DNA from: Branchiostoma belcheri
Taxonomy: Eukaryota; Chordata; Leptocardii; Amphioxiformes; Branchiostomatidae
Assembly (NCBI RefSeq): GCF_001625305.1
Contig: NW_017803943.1
Span: 279,913 to 343,912 of the forward strand
Length of the DNA: 64,000 nt
Direction: 5' to 3'
The position numbers and the translations under genes are program-made. The notes under the pieces were generated by a model. It did no database searches. It was not told the DNA's origin and saw only the letters and a program-made list of their open reading frames with translations. The stretch's first letter is position 1. Each line of letters starts with the position of its first letter. This document shows, piece by piece, positions 1-13,009 of the stretch.

Positions 1-118
1 TTTAGGTGTAACAAGTCGATCGGTGTAATGTAGCCAGCTGCCGCCGCGCCGCGTGCCTGCGAAGCTGGTGTGTTACGCCTAAGGGCGGTTATACCGGCTA
101 TACCGATACAGATACTAG
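1..118 (+). mobile_element. 3' end of a non-LTR retrotransposon (family A)
   Basis: The first bases match the reverse complement of 57290-57490. In both places a short coding tail (ending ...TSRSV stop) is followed by the GC-rich stretch GCCGCCGCGCCGCGTGCCTGC, a small hairpin (CGCCTAAGGGCGG) and a GATACA-type tail. The rest of the element lies left of the window. The reading is from internal repetition plus the RT-like ORF at 57475-57876. Confidence 0.6.
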
Positions 119-132
119 ACGTTGTATACGGC

Positions 133-2400
133 ACAGCACCAGAGTGCTACCATTATCTCTCGAGGTAAAAAAAACGCCCTCTACAGTCACTACCTTTAGC
201 CCCTGATGGGCACAACTCGATATGTGATGAATTTAATTGTTATTGCTATTATCATGAAAGGCTGGTGACAAAGATGATACAGATGTCATGTTGATCGAGG
301 GGCAAAAAGTTCAAATCAGTCGGTGAGAAAGTAGTACACCGTTTACCGTGTGATAATGAAAACAGTATCATCTAGGTGAGAAGTCACGATCATGATCAGA
401 ATAAGCAGACGGGAGGTCTCCTGGGTTTGGCAGTAGTTTGACATGCATAATAAGAGTGTCTGCGTGCGGAAGTACACGGCTACAACATCAGTCCTGAAGT
501 GCTACCATCATCTCTCGACGTGGAAAAATGCCCAATACTATCACTACCTTTATCTATACTAGCCCTTACTAGGCATGGATTTGCAACTAACTTCATTGTC
601 ATTGCCAGTATAATGGTATGTCCTGGTGACAAAGATGACACAAGTACATAAAATTCAAATCAGTCAATTAGAGGAAAGTAGTACATCGTTTACCATATGA
701 TAGTGAAAACAGTATCATCTAGGTGAGAAGTCATGATCAGAATAAGCAGACGGGAGGTCTCCTGGGTTTAACAGGAGTTTGACAGCCGTGATAACAGTGT
801 CTGCGTGAGCGGGCACACGGCTACAGCATCAGTCCTAAAGTGCTACCGTAATCTCTTCAGGTGGAAAAATGTCTACTAGTATTAATGTCTTTAACCCCTG
901 ATGGGAATAACTCGATATACAACAAACTTCACTGTGTGTCATTATAAAGGTATGTCCTGGTGACAAAGATTATACAAGGGGTAGAAACTCAAATTAGTCA
1001 GTAAGACAGTAGTACATCGTTTACCATATGATAGTGTCAACAGTATTATGTAGGTGAGAAGTCTTACTAGGCGGGCTTACTCGGCGTGATAAGAGTGTCT
1101 GCGTGCACGGGCACACGGCTACAGCATCAGTCCTAAAGTGCTACCATCATCTCTCGAGATTGAAAAATGCCCACTTCTATCAATACCTTTAGCCCTTGGT
1201 GGGCATAACTCGATATATATATATGCAATAAATTTCATTGATATTGCTATTATAAAGGGTTTGTCCTGGTGACAAAGATGATACAGATTTCATGTTGATC
1301 GAGGGGCAAAAAGTTCAAATCAGTCGGTGAGAAAGTAGTACACCGTTTACCATATGATAGTGAAAACAGTATTATCTAGGTGAGAAGTCAGGATCAGAAT
1401 AAGCCGACAGTAGGTCTCCTGGGTTTGGCAGTAGTTTGATAAGAGTGTGCACAGGCACACGGCTACAATATCAGTCCTAATTATAAAGTGCTACCATCAT
1501 CCCTCGACGTGGAAAAATGCCTACTACTATCAATACCTTTATCTATACTAGCCCTTACTAGGCATGGATTTGCAAATCACTTCATTGTCATTGCCAGTAT
1601 AAAGGTATGTCCTGGTGACAAAGATGACACAAGTACATAAAATTCAAATCAGTCAATGAGAGGAAAGTAGTACATCGTTTACCATATGATAGTGAAAAAC
1701 AGTATTATCTAGGTGAGAAGTCAGGATCAGAATAAGCAGACGGGAGGTCTCCTGTGTTTGGCAGGAGTTTGACAAGAGTGATAAGAGTGTCTGCGTGCAC
1801 GAGCACACGGCTACAGCATCAGTCCTAAAGTGCTACCGTAATCTCTTCAGGTGGAAAAATGTCTACTAGTATTAATGTCTTTAACCCCTGATGGGAATAA
1901 CTCGATATACAACAAACTTCATTGTCATTATAAAGGTATGTCCTGGTGACAAAGATTATACAAGGGTTAGAAACTCAAATCAGTCAGTAAGACAGTAGTA
2001 CATCGTTTACCATATGATAGTGTCAACAGTATTATGTAGGTGAGAAGTCTTACTAGGCGGGCTTACTCGGCGTGATAAGAGTGTCTGCGTGCACGGGCAC
2101 ACGGCTACAGCATCAGTCCTAAAGTGCTACCATCATCTTTCGAGATTGAAAAATGCCTAATAGATACCTTTAGCCCCCACTGGGTATGCACAAAACTGCA
2201 ATGAACTTCATCGTCATTGCCATCATAAAGGTATGTCCTGGTGACAAAGATGATATAAGGGCATAAAACTCAAGTCAGTTAGTACATCGTTTACCATAGT
2301 CAAAACAGTATCATCTAGGTGAGAAGCCATGATCAGAATAAGCAGACGGGAATTCTCCTGGGTTTGACAGTAGTAGACAGCCGTGATAAGAGTGTCTGCG
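133..2400. repeat. Higher-order tandem satellite, about 990-bp period
   Basis: Seven related units begin near the phrase CATCAGTCCTAAAGTGCTACC at about 133, 478, 820, 1117, 1460, 1808 and 2104. Spacings are about 345, 342, 297, 343, 348 and 296 bp. Unit types recur in order A-B-C-A-B-C-A: the TACTAGTATTAATG variant occurs only near 872 and 1860, and the GTTGATCGAGG variant only near 290 and 1294. This is a higher-order array rather than a simple satellite. No coding potential was seen. Confidence 0.85.
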
Positions 2401-2404
2401 GTTT

Positions 2405-3240
2405 ATGCTCCTTGCCATAGTCTACGTGACAAAACTTCAGACGTGACTCGAGAGCACGATAGGACAAGAAAAGTTGTCCTTTATTTCAGAGGTACGTTAG
2501 ACTCTAGATATCAAAGATGGAAAGTCATGTAAAATATGAGAGTCCTTTGAATGTGAGGATTTCATATGATCGCAATGTTTGAATGGTCAAAGACAAAGAT
2601 CAAAACATCATATACATAAAAACCCTTTTAGAGGTTCAGAAAATATGAGTATCTTCTCTTTATGACTCGTATCATACCATACCTTTTCTATGGCACTACT
2701 CTTTGAACTGTTTGCAATTAAATGCATGCAGACTATTTGACGACTGAGATTTTCCACAGAGGACATAGCAGCAAAGCATGTCCAATTAGTCCATCCGCAA
2801 TCTGGCTTTAATCTGTTCACTCCTTTGAGACTATGAAGGGATTTAGTTGGCGACATCTTGCAGACTGTACGTTGCCAGAGGTGGGATATGCAGAGGATGT
2901 AATGATGGGGGCATGTAAATCCATGTTAGTTGTTACGCTCACATCTCTGAGCTTCCCCTGCACAGCCTCACATGGCCTCGATCAATTATACAATCACAAA
3001 AAAACGCCAGGATGCCTTTGATCATACAGAACGAGGGGAGCCACTCTGCATGAAAGAAAGTGATTTGTTGGAGATCGTACATTTCAATCGCACTTTGTAC
3101 ATAGCTGAATTGTGATATGCTTCAGTAGTGCAGGTGCTGCGTAGCCTCGGCAAGATCTGTAGATTGACATTCTCAGATGGTACGTTGCTTCGCACGAAAA
3201 GAAGCATGCGAGATTACTTTGATTTTCGGTATATGCCATA
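2405..3240. other. No recognisable feature
   Basis: Low-copy AT-rich DNA between two satellite blocks. ORFs here are 60-82 codons, on both strands, with no recognisable domain, splice context or repeat match within the window. Confidence 0.5.
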
Positions 3241-6235
3241 AGGACTCTTTGGTAATTGGTGTACATACGTTAGTTACGAAACATCCTTACTTTGTTATGA
3301 CATTTAGATACTACACACGGTGTCAATCACATGAGATGTTCTGTGAATTTTGACATGCTCAAGTGATTCTTAACTTTACACTGAAGGATGCGGCGAGATT
3401 GCGTTGACTTTCNNNNNNNNNNNNNNNNNNNNNNNNNNNNNNNNNNNNNNNNNNNNNNNNNNNCTTCAGCTCAAGTGATCCTTAACTTTCCAAAGAGGGA
3501 GTATGCTAGACTGCTTTGATTTTAGGTTCATGTTATAAGTACTCTCTTGTAATTGGTGTACATAGTTATGAAGCATCCTTACTTTGTTGTGACATTTAGA
3601 TGCTGCACACAGCGTCAGTCAAATCAGATGTTCTGTGAATTTTCACATGCTCAAGGGGTACTTAACATTGAAGGATGCATGCCAGACATCTTTGATTTTA
3701 GGCATATGTTGCAAGGACTCTCCTGCATGCAACTAGGTTATGCAACAATCTTTGATTGTCATGATCAGGTGTTCTGTGAATTTTGACCTGCTCAAGTGAT
3801 TCTTAACTTTACACTGAGGGAGCGTGCGAAACGGCTTTCATTTTAGGTACATGTTATAAGGACTCTCCTGTAATTGGTGTACGTACTCTAGTTACAAAAC
3901 ATCCTTACTTTGTTATGACATTTAGATGCTGCACACACTCAGATCAGATTTTGACATGATCAAGTGGCACTTAACTTATCATTGAAGCAGCATGCCGGAC
4001 ATCTTTGATTTTAGGCATATGTTACAAGGACTCTCTTGCATGTAACTAGGTTACATACTTACGAAACATTCCCACTTTTGTGACATTTAGACACTGCACA
4101 ATCTCAGACTGTCATGATCAGATGTTCTGTGAATTTTGACGTTCTCAACTTCAGCTCAAGTGATTCTTGACTTTCCACGGAGGGAGCTTGCAAGAAGGCT
4201 TTGGTTTTCGGTGCATGTTATAAGGACTCTCTTGTGATTCGTGTACATAGTTATGAAGCATCCTTACTTTGTTATGACATTTAGATGCTGCACACACTCA
4301 GTCAGGTCAGATTTTGACATGATCAAGTGGCACTTAACTTATCATTGAAGCAGCATGCCAGACATCTTTGATTTTAGGCATATGTTACAAGGACTCTCTT
4401 ACATGCAACTAGGTTACATACCAACGAAACATCCCGGCCCCCACTTTTTGTGACATATAGATACTGCACAATCTCAGTAAGATTATCATGATCAGATGCT
4501 CTATGAATTTAGATTCGACATGCTCAAGTGATTCTTAACTTTACACTGAGGGAGCGTGCGAAACGGCTTTGATTTTAGGTACATGTTATATGGACTCTCT
4601 TGTAATTAGTGTACATAGTTATGAAACATCCTTACTTTGGTGTGACATTTAGATGCTGTACACACTCAGTCAGATCAGATTTTGACCAGATCAAGTGGCA
4701 CTTAACTTATCATTGAAGCAGCATGCCAGACATCTTTGATTTTAGGCATATGTTGCAAGGACTCTCTTACATGCAACTAGGTTACATACTTACGAAACAT
4801 TCCTACCTTTTGTGACATTTAGATACTGCACAATTTCAGACTGTCATGATCAGGTGTTCTGTGAAATTTGACCTGCTCAAGTGATTCTTAACTTTACACT
4901 GAGGGAGCCTGCGAAACGGCTTTGATTTTAGGTACATGTTATATGGACTCTCTTGTGATTCGTGTACATAGTTATGAAGCATCCTTACTTTGTTGCGGCA
5001 TTTAGATGCTGCACACAGCGTCAGTCAGTTCAGATGTTCTGTGAATGTTCACATGCTCAAGTGGTACTTAACTTATCATTGAAGGAGGCAAGCTAAATAT
5101 CTTTGATTTCATGTATATATATGTTACAAGGACTATCTTGCAACCAGTGTACATACTGACGAAACATCTCCACTTTTTGTGACATTTAGATACTGCACAA
5201 TCTTAGTCAGATTATCATGATCAGATGTTCTGTGAATTTTGACATTCTCAACTTCAGCTCAAGTGATCCTTAACTTTCCAAAGAGGGAGTATGCTAGACT
5301 GCTTTGATTTTAGGTTCATGTTATAAGTACTCTCTTGTAATTGGTGTACATAGTTATGAAGCATCCTTACTTTGTTGTGACATTTAGTCAGTCAGACTGT
5401 CATTGTCAGACGTTCTGCGCATTTTGACACGCTCAAGTGATTATTAACTTTACACTAAGGGACTGCTTTGATTTTTTTCGGTATATGTTATAAGGACTCT
5501 CCTGTAATTGGTGTACATACTTTAAGTTACGAAACATCCTTACTTTGGTGTGACATTTAGATGCTACATCTCAATCAGTTCAGATGTTCTGAGACTTTTC
5601 ACATGCTCAAGTGGCACTTAACTTATCATTGAAGAGGCATGCTAGACATCTTTGATTTTAGGCATATGTTGCAAGGACTCTCTTGCATGCAACTAGGTTA
5701 CATACTTAGGAAACATTCCCACTTTTTGTGACATTTAGACACTGCACAATCTTAGTCAGATTATCATTATCAACTTATCATTGAAGGAGCATGCTAGACA
5801 TCTTTGATTTTAGGCATATGTTGCAAGGACTCTCTTGCATGCAACTAGGTTACATACTTACGAAACCTCCCCGCCTTTTTGTGACATTTAGACACTGCAC
5901 AATTTCAGACTGTCATGATCAGGTGTTCTGTGACTTTTGACATGCTCAAGTGATTCTGAACTTTCCACAGATCAAGTATGCGAGACTGCTTTGATTTTAG
6001 GTACATGTTATGAATATAAAGGGCTCTCTTGTGATTGGTGTACATAGTTATGAAGCATCCTTACTTTGTTGTGACATTAAGATGCTGCACACAGCATCAG
6101 TCAGATCAGATGTTCTGTGAATTTTCACATGATCAAGTGGTACTTAACTTATCATTGAAGGAGGCAAGCTAAATATCTTTGATTTCATGTATATGTTACA
6201 AGGACTCTCTTGCATGCAACTAGGTGATTATAACT
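3241..6235. repeat. Dimeric satellite, roughly 180-bp monomers in 360-bp dimers
   Basis: Two alternating monomer types are seen. One carries CATCCTTACTTTG (about 3281, 3573, 3899, 4258, 4627, 4979, 5361, 5535, 6055). The other carries a CCCACTTTTTGTGACATTTAGA-like phrase (about 4065, 4430, 4798, 5165, 5712, 5868). The same-type spacing is mostly 350-380 bp. Both share GACATTTAGA, TGTTCTGTGAATTTT and GATTTTAGG. Short ORFs in it are repeat translations. Confidence 0.85.
3413..3463. other. Assembly gap (51 N) inside satellite
   Basis: A run of N interrupts the dimeric satellite, so the true array length is unknown. Confidence 0.99.
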
Positions 6236-6321
6236 TAAGCCTGAAGAGTCATCGTGGCAAGTCCAGACATGCTGCTGGCTGTCATGATGCCCCTACGACC
6301 GTCACGGTTAATATGGGACCG

Positions 6322-6374
<53 letters not shown>
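6236..6374 (+). mobile_element. Retroelement 3' tail with (CTA)n
   Basis: The segment containing GACATGCTGCTGGCTGTCATG and CCCCTACGACCGT also occurs at 14640-14690. Here it runs into a (CTA)n tract (6319-6374) and there into an (ACAT)n tract. A shared core followed by different simple repeats is what LINE 3' ends look like. Family not identified. Confidence 0.5.
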
Positions 6375-7427
6375 GTCTTTGTTGTGAGATGTAGGTGCTT
6401 CTAAGTCAGATAAGATGTTCTGTGAATTTGGACATGGCCCAGAAAGTCACTTTGTACAAAGCACGTCGGAGAGACTGTATTGATTTTTTGCCCATGTCTT
6501 AATCCCCTTAAGAATGACTCATTTCCACTTCCGCGACTTGTAAAGACTTTTCAACTTCTAGATCCGCTGCTTTGTCATTTTCCACCCACGACATTTCAAA
6601 TCTCCAATTGCAGAGCACCTTAATATTGTGGCATGATTCTCAACAGTATATTGTAGATTAGAGGCATCGAATCTTCTGTAAGCCTTGTGTGCCAATGATT
6701 ATGATGGATGCTCAAACAACTTGTGTGCAAACTTTTTACCACGTGGGATTAATTAGTTCCCACCTCCCACGCCAGGTACCAGGAAAAGGTATTGAGTCTA
6801 TTGACCTCAGCATGTTTCCTGTTTCCCGACTGACGACTGGTCCTGTCGTCTTGATACTCTTGGGACGGAATTATTGTTTGGGCAGCGCTAATTCAGGGGT
6901 GTTTGTATGCATCTTGCGTCCTCAGGGGCACAAAAAATGGAAGTGAGTGGGTGAGATTGAGTTTCAGTCAGGGTTGTGACTTGGTATGAACGTATACGTA
7001 GTTGCAGGGTGTTGCATGAGATCGCCAGGAATGTATACTGTCTAATGATGGCATTAAACCATGGTGTAAGACCAGAATAAGTTACGTCACACAATCGTAT
7101 GGGTAATAATTCATTCTACGATGCAATTTAAATGAGTATTTCTCCATCAAACAATACAGTTCCAATACATTCACAAGCCTCTTGCCTGAAGTCTGAAATC
7201 TTCGATTTGTTGTTGTAGACATGGCGGCTTAACCCAAAGGTTGGCATAAAAAAATGTTTTCACACCAAAATTAACGAGGTTGAAGAAACAAAGCTCAGCT
7301 GGTCTCGTAGCTGAAGGGATTCCCCGGACGGTCGCTAGACTTGAGTGTGCGAAGCCTCAAATGGAAACATAAAGTTAACGAGAAATAGACTCATGGGGTC
7401 TGCCCCCAAAGCGTTACAAAGGAGACC
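6375..7427. other. No recognisable feature
   Basis: No domain-bearing ORF and no clear repeat. ORFs of 68-85 codons at 6689-6946 and 6888-7094 overlap on opposite strands and show nothing recognisable. Confidence 0.45.
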
Positions 7428-7680
7428 CTTTTTTATTCCAACATTTCATGACTAGACATGGTGAAGGCACACTCAAGTTGTATCAACTTATTTTATACCG
7501 TCACCAACGCAGATACATAGAGGACAAATACGGAACATGACAATACTCATTATCACCTGAGCTAAGTGAGGAAAGTCGTGTTAAGTGCCTTTCCCAAGGG
7601 CACAAGATCGGTGGCATGTCAGGACCCGGGACCTATTGGTTCCGAGTCGAGCACTCTGTCGCTACGCCACACGACCCCAC
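7428..7680 (-). mobile_element. tRNA-derived SINE copy
   Basis: This is the antisense copy of the window's main SINE: the right end reads CGCCACACGACCCC, complement of the tRNA-like head GGGGTCGTGTGGCG. The body includes CCTTTCCCAAGGGCAC and GTGAGGAAAGTCGTG. The B-box region is damaged (TCAGGACCCGGGACC lacks the TTCGAA core seen in other copies). The tail lies at the left, near TTTTTATTCCAACATTTC. Confidence 0.8.
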
Positions 7681-8321
7681 GATGAAAGATGACTGTTTAA
7701 CCATATATAGTCACGCTTGCGGTGGATCTGCTGTTGTCATGGATGTCTCCATGGTGCATTGATAATTTGATTTGATTTATTATGTACGTTGCTATGAGAA
7801 CCCTGGAGCTAAGGCCTCAACAATCAGGACTCAACTCAAGACAGGATGCAAACTGTCACTCATGAAGCTTGCAGCGCTCCAGGGTATTGCTCTGATGGAA
7901 GAGCAAATTATCTACGCTTAGATTACACCAAATGATGACGAGCAGAACAATTTACGATTTGCTTTATAGTCCTCAATGCGCTATTTTTTTAGAAGTAGAC
8001 ATCTCCTATAACGAGACAGACTTGTTCCGTCTATGCTATGGTTGTGTGATGCTGTTGGTGCTTTAATTTCTGTCACACTCTCACAAATTGAGGGGTAAAT
8101 TTAAAGAGTCTGACAAAAGGTCTTATATTCCATATGAAATGATTCATACATAACCATCCTGCCCATTGATAGGGGTTGATAGGCACATTGGAAAATGGGT
8201 CAACCTTTGCAAACGGTTGATACTTTACAACTGATTTCATTTGATAAAATTATGATATCATGAATAGAAGAGTTCATACAAAATCATCTTTCTCGTTTTA
8301 GCGGAAGAGAAGCATTTTTGT

Positions 8322-8485
8322 TAATCTCCAAGCAGATCCCTCTCGGTGGCAAAAAGATAGTATCAAATTGGCCAGGCAGTATCCATTAGCCAGAGAAGGT
8401 CCGCGGCCGTGGGGATCAGGACAAAAAAAAACGGCCATATATAAAAAGGTAACGATCATTCCCCACAACCTCTGCTTGGAGAGTA
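8322..8485. mobile_element. MITE-like element with 9-bp target duplication
   Basis: Terminal inverted repeats are TAATCTCCAAGCAGA at the left and TCTGCTTGGAGAGTA at the right. They are flanked by a perfect 9-bp direct repeat CATTTTTGT (8313-8321 and 8486-8494). The interior contains GGCAAAAAGA.AGTATCAAATTGGCC, shared with copies at 14391, 17599, 29529 and 48074. It has no coding capacity. The 9-bp duplication suggests a Mutator-type relative (inference). Confidence 0.85.
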
Positions 8486-9540
8486 CATTTTTGTCGCCAA
8501 GAGCGATAGACATCTTCTATCTATTATGATAAGAGATCACGAGAGCGTCTGTGCCGCAGAGCTTTACAGAAGAGACGTCAGAGAGCAATGATAGGATTGC
8601 TCCCTAGCACGACGGATCCAGTTTAATTAAGATTAAATTTGATTTACTTATACACGAGCAATGGGAACGTCTACGTGCTCCTTTAGTTGAACTGAGCTGA
8701 CGGACCTTCTAGAGGGACGGTCAATAGCCACGTTTGATCACTACGTTACAGTTATTCTACTTTGAAAGTGAACACTGAAGCCGTCTTTCCAAAGATATCC
8801 AAAGATTAGGACATTAACGTTTATGTGTAAACCTTTCTGGTGGACCTTTATGGCACATGAAATCCTATATCGGCACGTTCATTGAAACTTTCTGCTTTTA
8901 GTTTCTCTTATCTCATCTATCCCTTAGCCTCTAATCATTTGACTTGGGGCACCTTAGGTCGCCACAAAAGACCTGACAAACAAAAACTACAAACAGCAAC
9001 TGGGTAGATTTTGAAAACTGTCAGCTGTTTGAAGTAGCATCCACTACTTTTCGTCAGTGACTTGACGACCATTTTTCTCCACCCTGCTAGGTTTCCCACT
9101 CTTCTTAATGTTTCACTTAGTGTCGTGCCGGTCCATTATCAACTCTTCCGTTGTTTACTCCTCTTTCTTCCTGCCTCCACAGGGCGGTTTTGGCTAGTTC
9201 TCATGCCCAAACCGCTAGTCTATAATGACCCGTGAATGTTGCTTTCAAAAGCTCAAAGTTTGCTGGCTGCTCCCGGCGTCGCCTCCAACACTCTTACAGA
9301 GTGACGCAACAACATAACTCATCCGTGCCTCGCGTGAAAGGTCTCATCAGGTGAAGACATCAGTGGATATAACACTGAAGCAAGAACAGTACATGTGCAT
9401 CATAGGAGTCTAAAACGCTTTTCAACTGCCTGTAGAATGAGAGGATGTTTATGAATGAATCGTTCCATACAGGGCAACGGAATCAGACGAAAGCTAGTTC
9501 TTCTAATCTTTCTAAGGAGGTTAGAGTCTCTTCAACCTCC
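8486..9540. other. No recognisable feature
   Basis: Unique-looking AT-rich sequence. No ORF with a domain and no inverted-repeat element was found. Confidence 0.4.
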
Positions 9541-10010
9541 ATGATCTTTCTTTACTTTATTTCTTTATTTCAGGCATAAGTCGCCCATACACAACATACA
9601 TATAAAATACACACACAATAACATCAGTAAAATAAAAATATAACTATATGTACAGACGGGCCCAGTTATTGCGAAAGAATCTGCTACGGAATATCACTTC
9701 AGATTTAAGAACAATCTGAGACCCCTGCCAGACTTTTTAAATGTGTGACATAACAGTTCTGGGGATTGTGCCAAAAGGAGTTGGGAGATATTTTTCTCTT
9801 CGTTGTGTAAAACATGCACTTACGTCGGCTTGAAAGTAGGGAGTTTTCGCTTAGATATGAGCGGGGTAATAGCAGTTTAACATCCACAGACGAATGCCAT
9901 GGCAGTCGGAATACTTTTAGTACCTCCGGAGAGCTAAACCTAAGTGTTGGTCTCAGGCGAGAGCTTGTGGTTTTCTCAGCTTTACAAGGATTATCGCGTA
10001 ACGCCAAATG
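9541..10010 (-). mobile_element. Possible antisense retroelement 3' end
   Basis: The left part (TTTACTTTATTTCTTTATTTCAGGCATAAG) resembles the T-rich left edges of other antisense LINE ends in this window. It is followed by a 100-codon minus-strand ORF (9705-10007) that I cannot match to any RT domain. Weak call. Confidence 0.25.
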
Positions 10011-10346
10011 ATATTTGCTAAAAACTTAGGCACCTGTTAATGGACGAAACGGGAGCCATGATAATTCTAGTAGGATCAGCTCGTCACTTTAGTAAAGGCG
10101 TAGGATTTCGGACAGGAATGGTGATGGTGTATTGATCCCCGGATGGCCCCTTTTCTGTAATTGCTCACCATGGTTTCGCTTTGTGTAGAAAGGTCGGTTT
10201 AGTGTTATTATAGGTCGGCTTATTCATGAAAAGGTCAGAATTAAAAGGCGTTAACCTAGGCGCTACCAGGAGAGACAGCCACGAGGCTATTCATCGCACG
10301 CGCTAAATTTGTTCCATTTTCCTGAGCCTCCGTAGCAGGCTTATAG

Positions 10347-10511
10347 AACTGGGGGTTTGGTGGTCTTCGGCTGTTTTCTGAATCAGCCCAAAATTACGGG
10401 ATTACGGGAGTAATTCAATCAGACCGGCTATGTTGTCTACATGTATATGCAATCAGAAAATAGCACATAGAATCTCCCAAAGACCATGAAGACCCACAAA
10501 ACCCCCAGTTT
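10347..10511. mobile_element. Inverted-repeat (foldback) element
   Basis: The left arm contains AACTGGGGGTTTGGTGGTCTTC and the right arm its imperfect complement GAAGACCCACAAAACCCCCAGTT. The arms are about 40 bp with an approximately 85-bp centre. No clear target duplication was seen. Confidence 0.5.
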
Positions 10512-11540
10512 TTGGCATGCTATTGAGGCGACATTTTCCTTTGGTTTTGCTCCTCCAAAGAGAAATTCATCTTAAGTTATAAAAGTGTTTTGCTAGCAAA
10601 TGTATCGCTTTTGCTGCTGGTATGCTGTGTTGTCTTCTATAGCTCTGAATTCGATACTAAATTTGTTGGAAACACCTACATGTATGAGGTAAACGTCAGC
10701 CCTACGCGAAGAAGTGGAATAAAAGATAGGGGAATTTTCCTGGTGCAATGAATCTGTATAAAGTGTACAATTTTCGTTAATGTGCTGTATATTTTTGCTG
10801 TCGTTTAAATCATACTAAATTGCACCATGCCAGCGATAGCCCTCTAGTGCAAATGTAGCCTTGGTGAGGTCGAAGGTTCAAACCCTGTGGTGTCATGTCA
10901 ATCACACACCAGGGGTGTTACAGGGCAAAGGCCACTATTTGGCGCATGCATTTAGTAAGTGCAGACAAACCAACTGAAAATAGCCTTTTTCTTGGTATGT
11001 GTGGATAAATGTTAGTATTTTCAAGCTCGAGAGTTATTTCTTTTTCTATTTAGTTGAAAAACTGGCTCATAGACGTGTTTTGACTGCCTGGTAGAGCTCT
11101 AAAAGCAATGCCATCGTTTTGTTATTTGGTGCTGTACAGGGCTGTCAGAGGTCATGATCTCAGTGTTTCCATGGATCGCACTTATTTTCGCTGGTCAAAA
11201 TTTGAAATTGTTTGACTAAATTGACAATTTGGAAGTTGGACTACCCTGTCAATATGAGTTTGCAATGTTGAACACTCAAGTAGGTGATTTTTGACAGCTC
11301 AATTCTTGTATTGTTAAATATATTCCAATTGGGGCTGGAACTTAGTGTCCTGTCCCCTGCACACCGCTTCAAGTCTCTGCTTAGGATTCTGGCAATGCAT
11401 CTGTCTGCCAGTCTAGAGGACCCTCCAGACTGCAAATGAAATGATTCTATCCATCTTGCCTGTCCCGATCGGATTACTGGTTTTTCATTCTGCCTGGAAG
11501 CTAGACTTACTCGTTCAATGTGGATTTAGAACTTCCGACT
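10512..11540. other. No recognisable feature
   Basis: No supported gene. ORF 11241-11435 (64 codons) shows no domain. Confidence 0.4.
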
Positions 11541-12045
11541 TCACAGGTTGATGGGTGGATCCTGATTTACCTCCGCCACACGTTCTTTGTCAAGATAGTC
11601 ACGTCAACCGGAGAAAAATAGAAGGGTTCATTTAGGCCACAGCAAGTACATTTTATTGATGGCATCCTCCACAGACTCCAAATCTAATGCCAGCGGGCGA
11701 AAAAAAACATGGTTTCTACATTTTAAAATTTTGACTCAAACATTGTACAAATGGTTTTGATTCAACTTGGGAACATCACATATACACAGCCAGCATCACA
11801 TATCACTGCATCAAAGTAAGAAACAAAACATCAAATCAGAGCCTTTTCTTGTCTGCTGTCTTCATAGTTATCTACCATCCAGCTTCGGGCATGGCAACAG
11901 ACATCTTTGCCCATTTTCGGCATGTTGACCACTGTCAGAGGGCAACAAAAATTTTTTTCAGAGGTTGATGTACGGATTCTGATTTACCTTCGCCACGCGT
12001 TCTTTTTCAAGATAGTCACGTCAACCGGAGAAAAGTAGAGCGTAT
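11541..12045. repeat. Direct repeat pair, about 85 bp, 418 bp apart
   Basis: The segment GATTTACCTCCGCCACACG...AGATAGTCACGTCAACCGGAG near 11561-11625 recurs, slightly diverged, near 11979-12042. Between them lie an A-rich stretch and no ORF. Confidence 0.6.
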
Positions 12046-13005
12046 CATTCAGCAGGCACACGGCCAGCTTCCATCATGTTATATGTGCTAACGCTTAGTA
12101 GAAGTACGTGATACGTCATGCTAATGTTACAGGCTGAAACTCTAAAACAGATTCTGGTAGCGGAAGATAAAGAACTCGTAGGCGAAAATGAGTTTCGTCG
12201 GCGGTAAATTCTGGTCGTTCAGATTGTCCATTTTTCCCCGAAGTCAAGGCAAATTGTGTTATGGGGATTTCGTTATGGCAAGAAATATTAGTAGCGCCTT
12301 CTGCAAACGGGAAGATGGCACAATTTCGAGATATATATGGCCTAGTAAGTGTTTGCATTCTTGCCCGAGGGCTTATATGTATGAGACGGCTTATTGCAAT
12401 TTCTATACCTACGGGAGAAATATGAATACACAGATGGCCCATCTTGTAGTAAATTATGATAACTTACTACAGTGGCAAAGGTGATCGGCCATCACTCTTT
12501 GCAGTGCAGAATGCATGATGGCAGGAGATGTATGTAGCGGATTTTCATCGAGACTTTGTGTGAATGAAAATAACATTGAGTATTGGTATATTAATGGAGT
12601 AAATGGGGAGTTTATAATCGCTGTTGTTGCTGTTGAGGCCATCACTCATAACAGTGCAGAATAGAGAGAAGAACTTTATTGCACGACAATCGTACATGAT
12701 ACAACGTATGACAATAACTATTGAACATAGTACACAAAAGAGGTATAGAATGACATAAATTACCAAAACAATAAGGGATAGCAGGAAATCTTACAATTAG
12801 GTGGGGCAATCGAGATTTTTTTCTAATAACAAAGCAAATTTCTATACTTAGTCTAGTATATTTACCTATATTTTTTACATTGTGCGTCTAAAGATATCTT
12901 CAAATCTGTCTTTAGCATTTAATCTCTTGAAATCTGTTGTACTTTTTTAAGAAATGTGAATACATCATGTCCACGTAGCCTTAAAATCTTACCAAGGACA
13001 AGTTA
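12046..13005. other. No gene; AT-rich, includes a dispersed repeat edge
   Basis: 12660-12725 (AGAAGAACTTTATTGCACGAC...) resembles 40732-40790. This is probably the antisense 3' end of a dispersed element. The 98-108 codon ORFs at 12116-12484 lie on opposite strands over the same bases and show no domain. Confidence 0.35.
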
Positions 13006-13009
13006 TAAC

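Noticed and set aside
133-6235. CRISPR-like array
   Set aside because: Whole units of 180-345 bp repeat without unique spacers, in a eukaryotic context. These are satellites.
6689-7094. Opposite-strand ORFs of 85 and 68 codons
   Set aside because: Overlapping on opposite strands with no motif; expected by chance.
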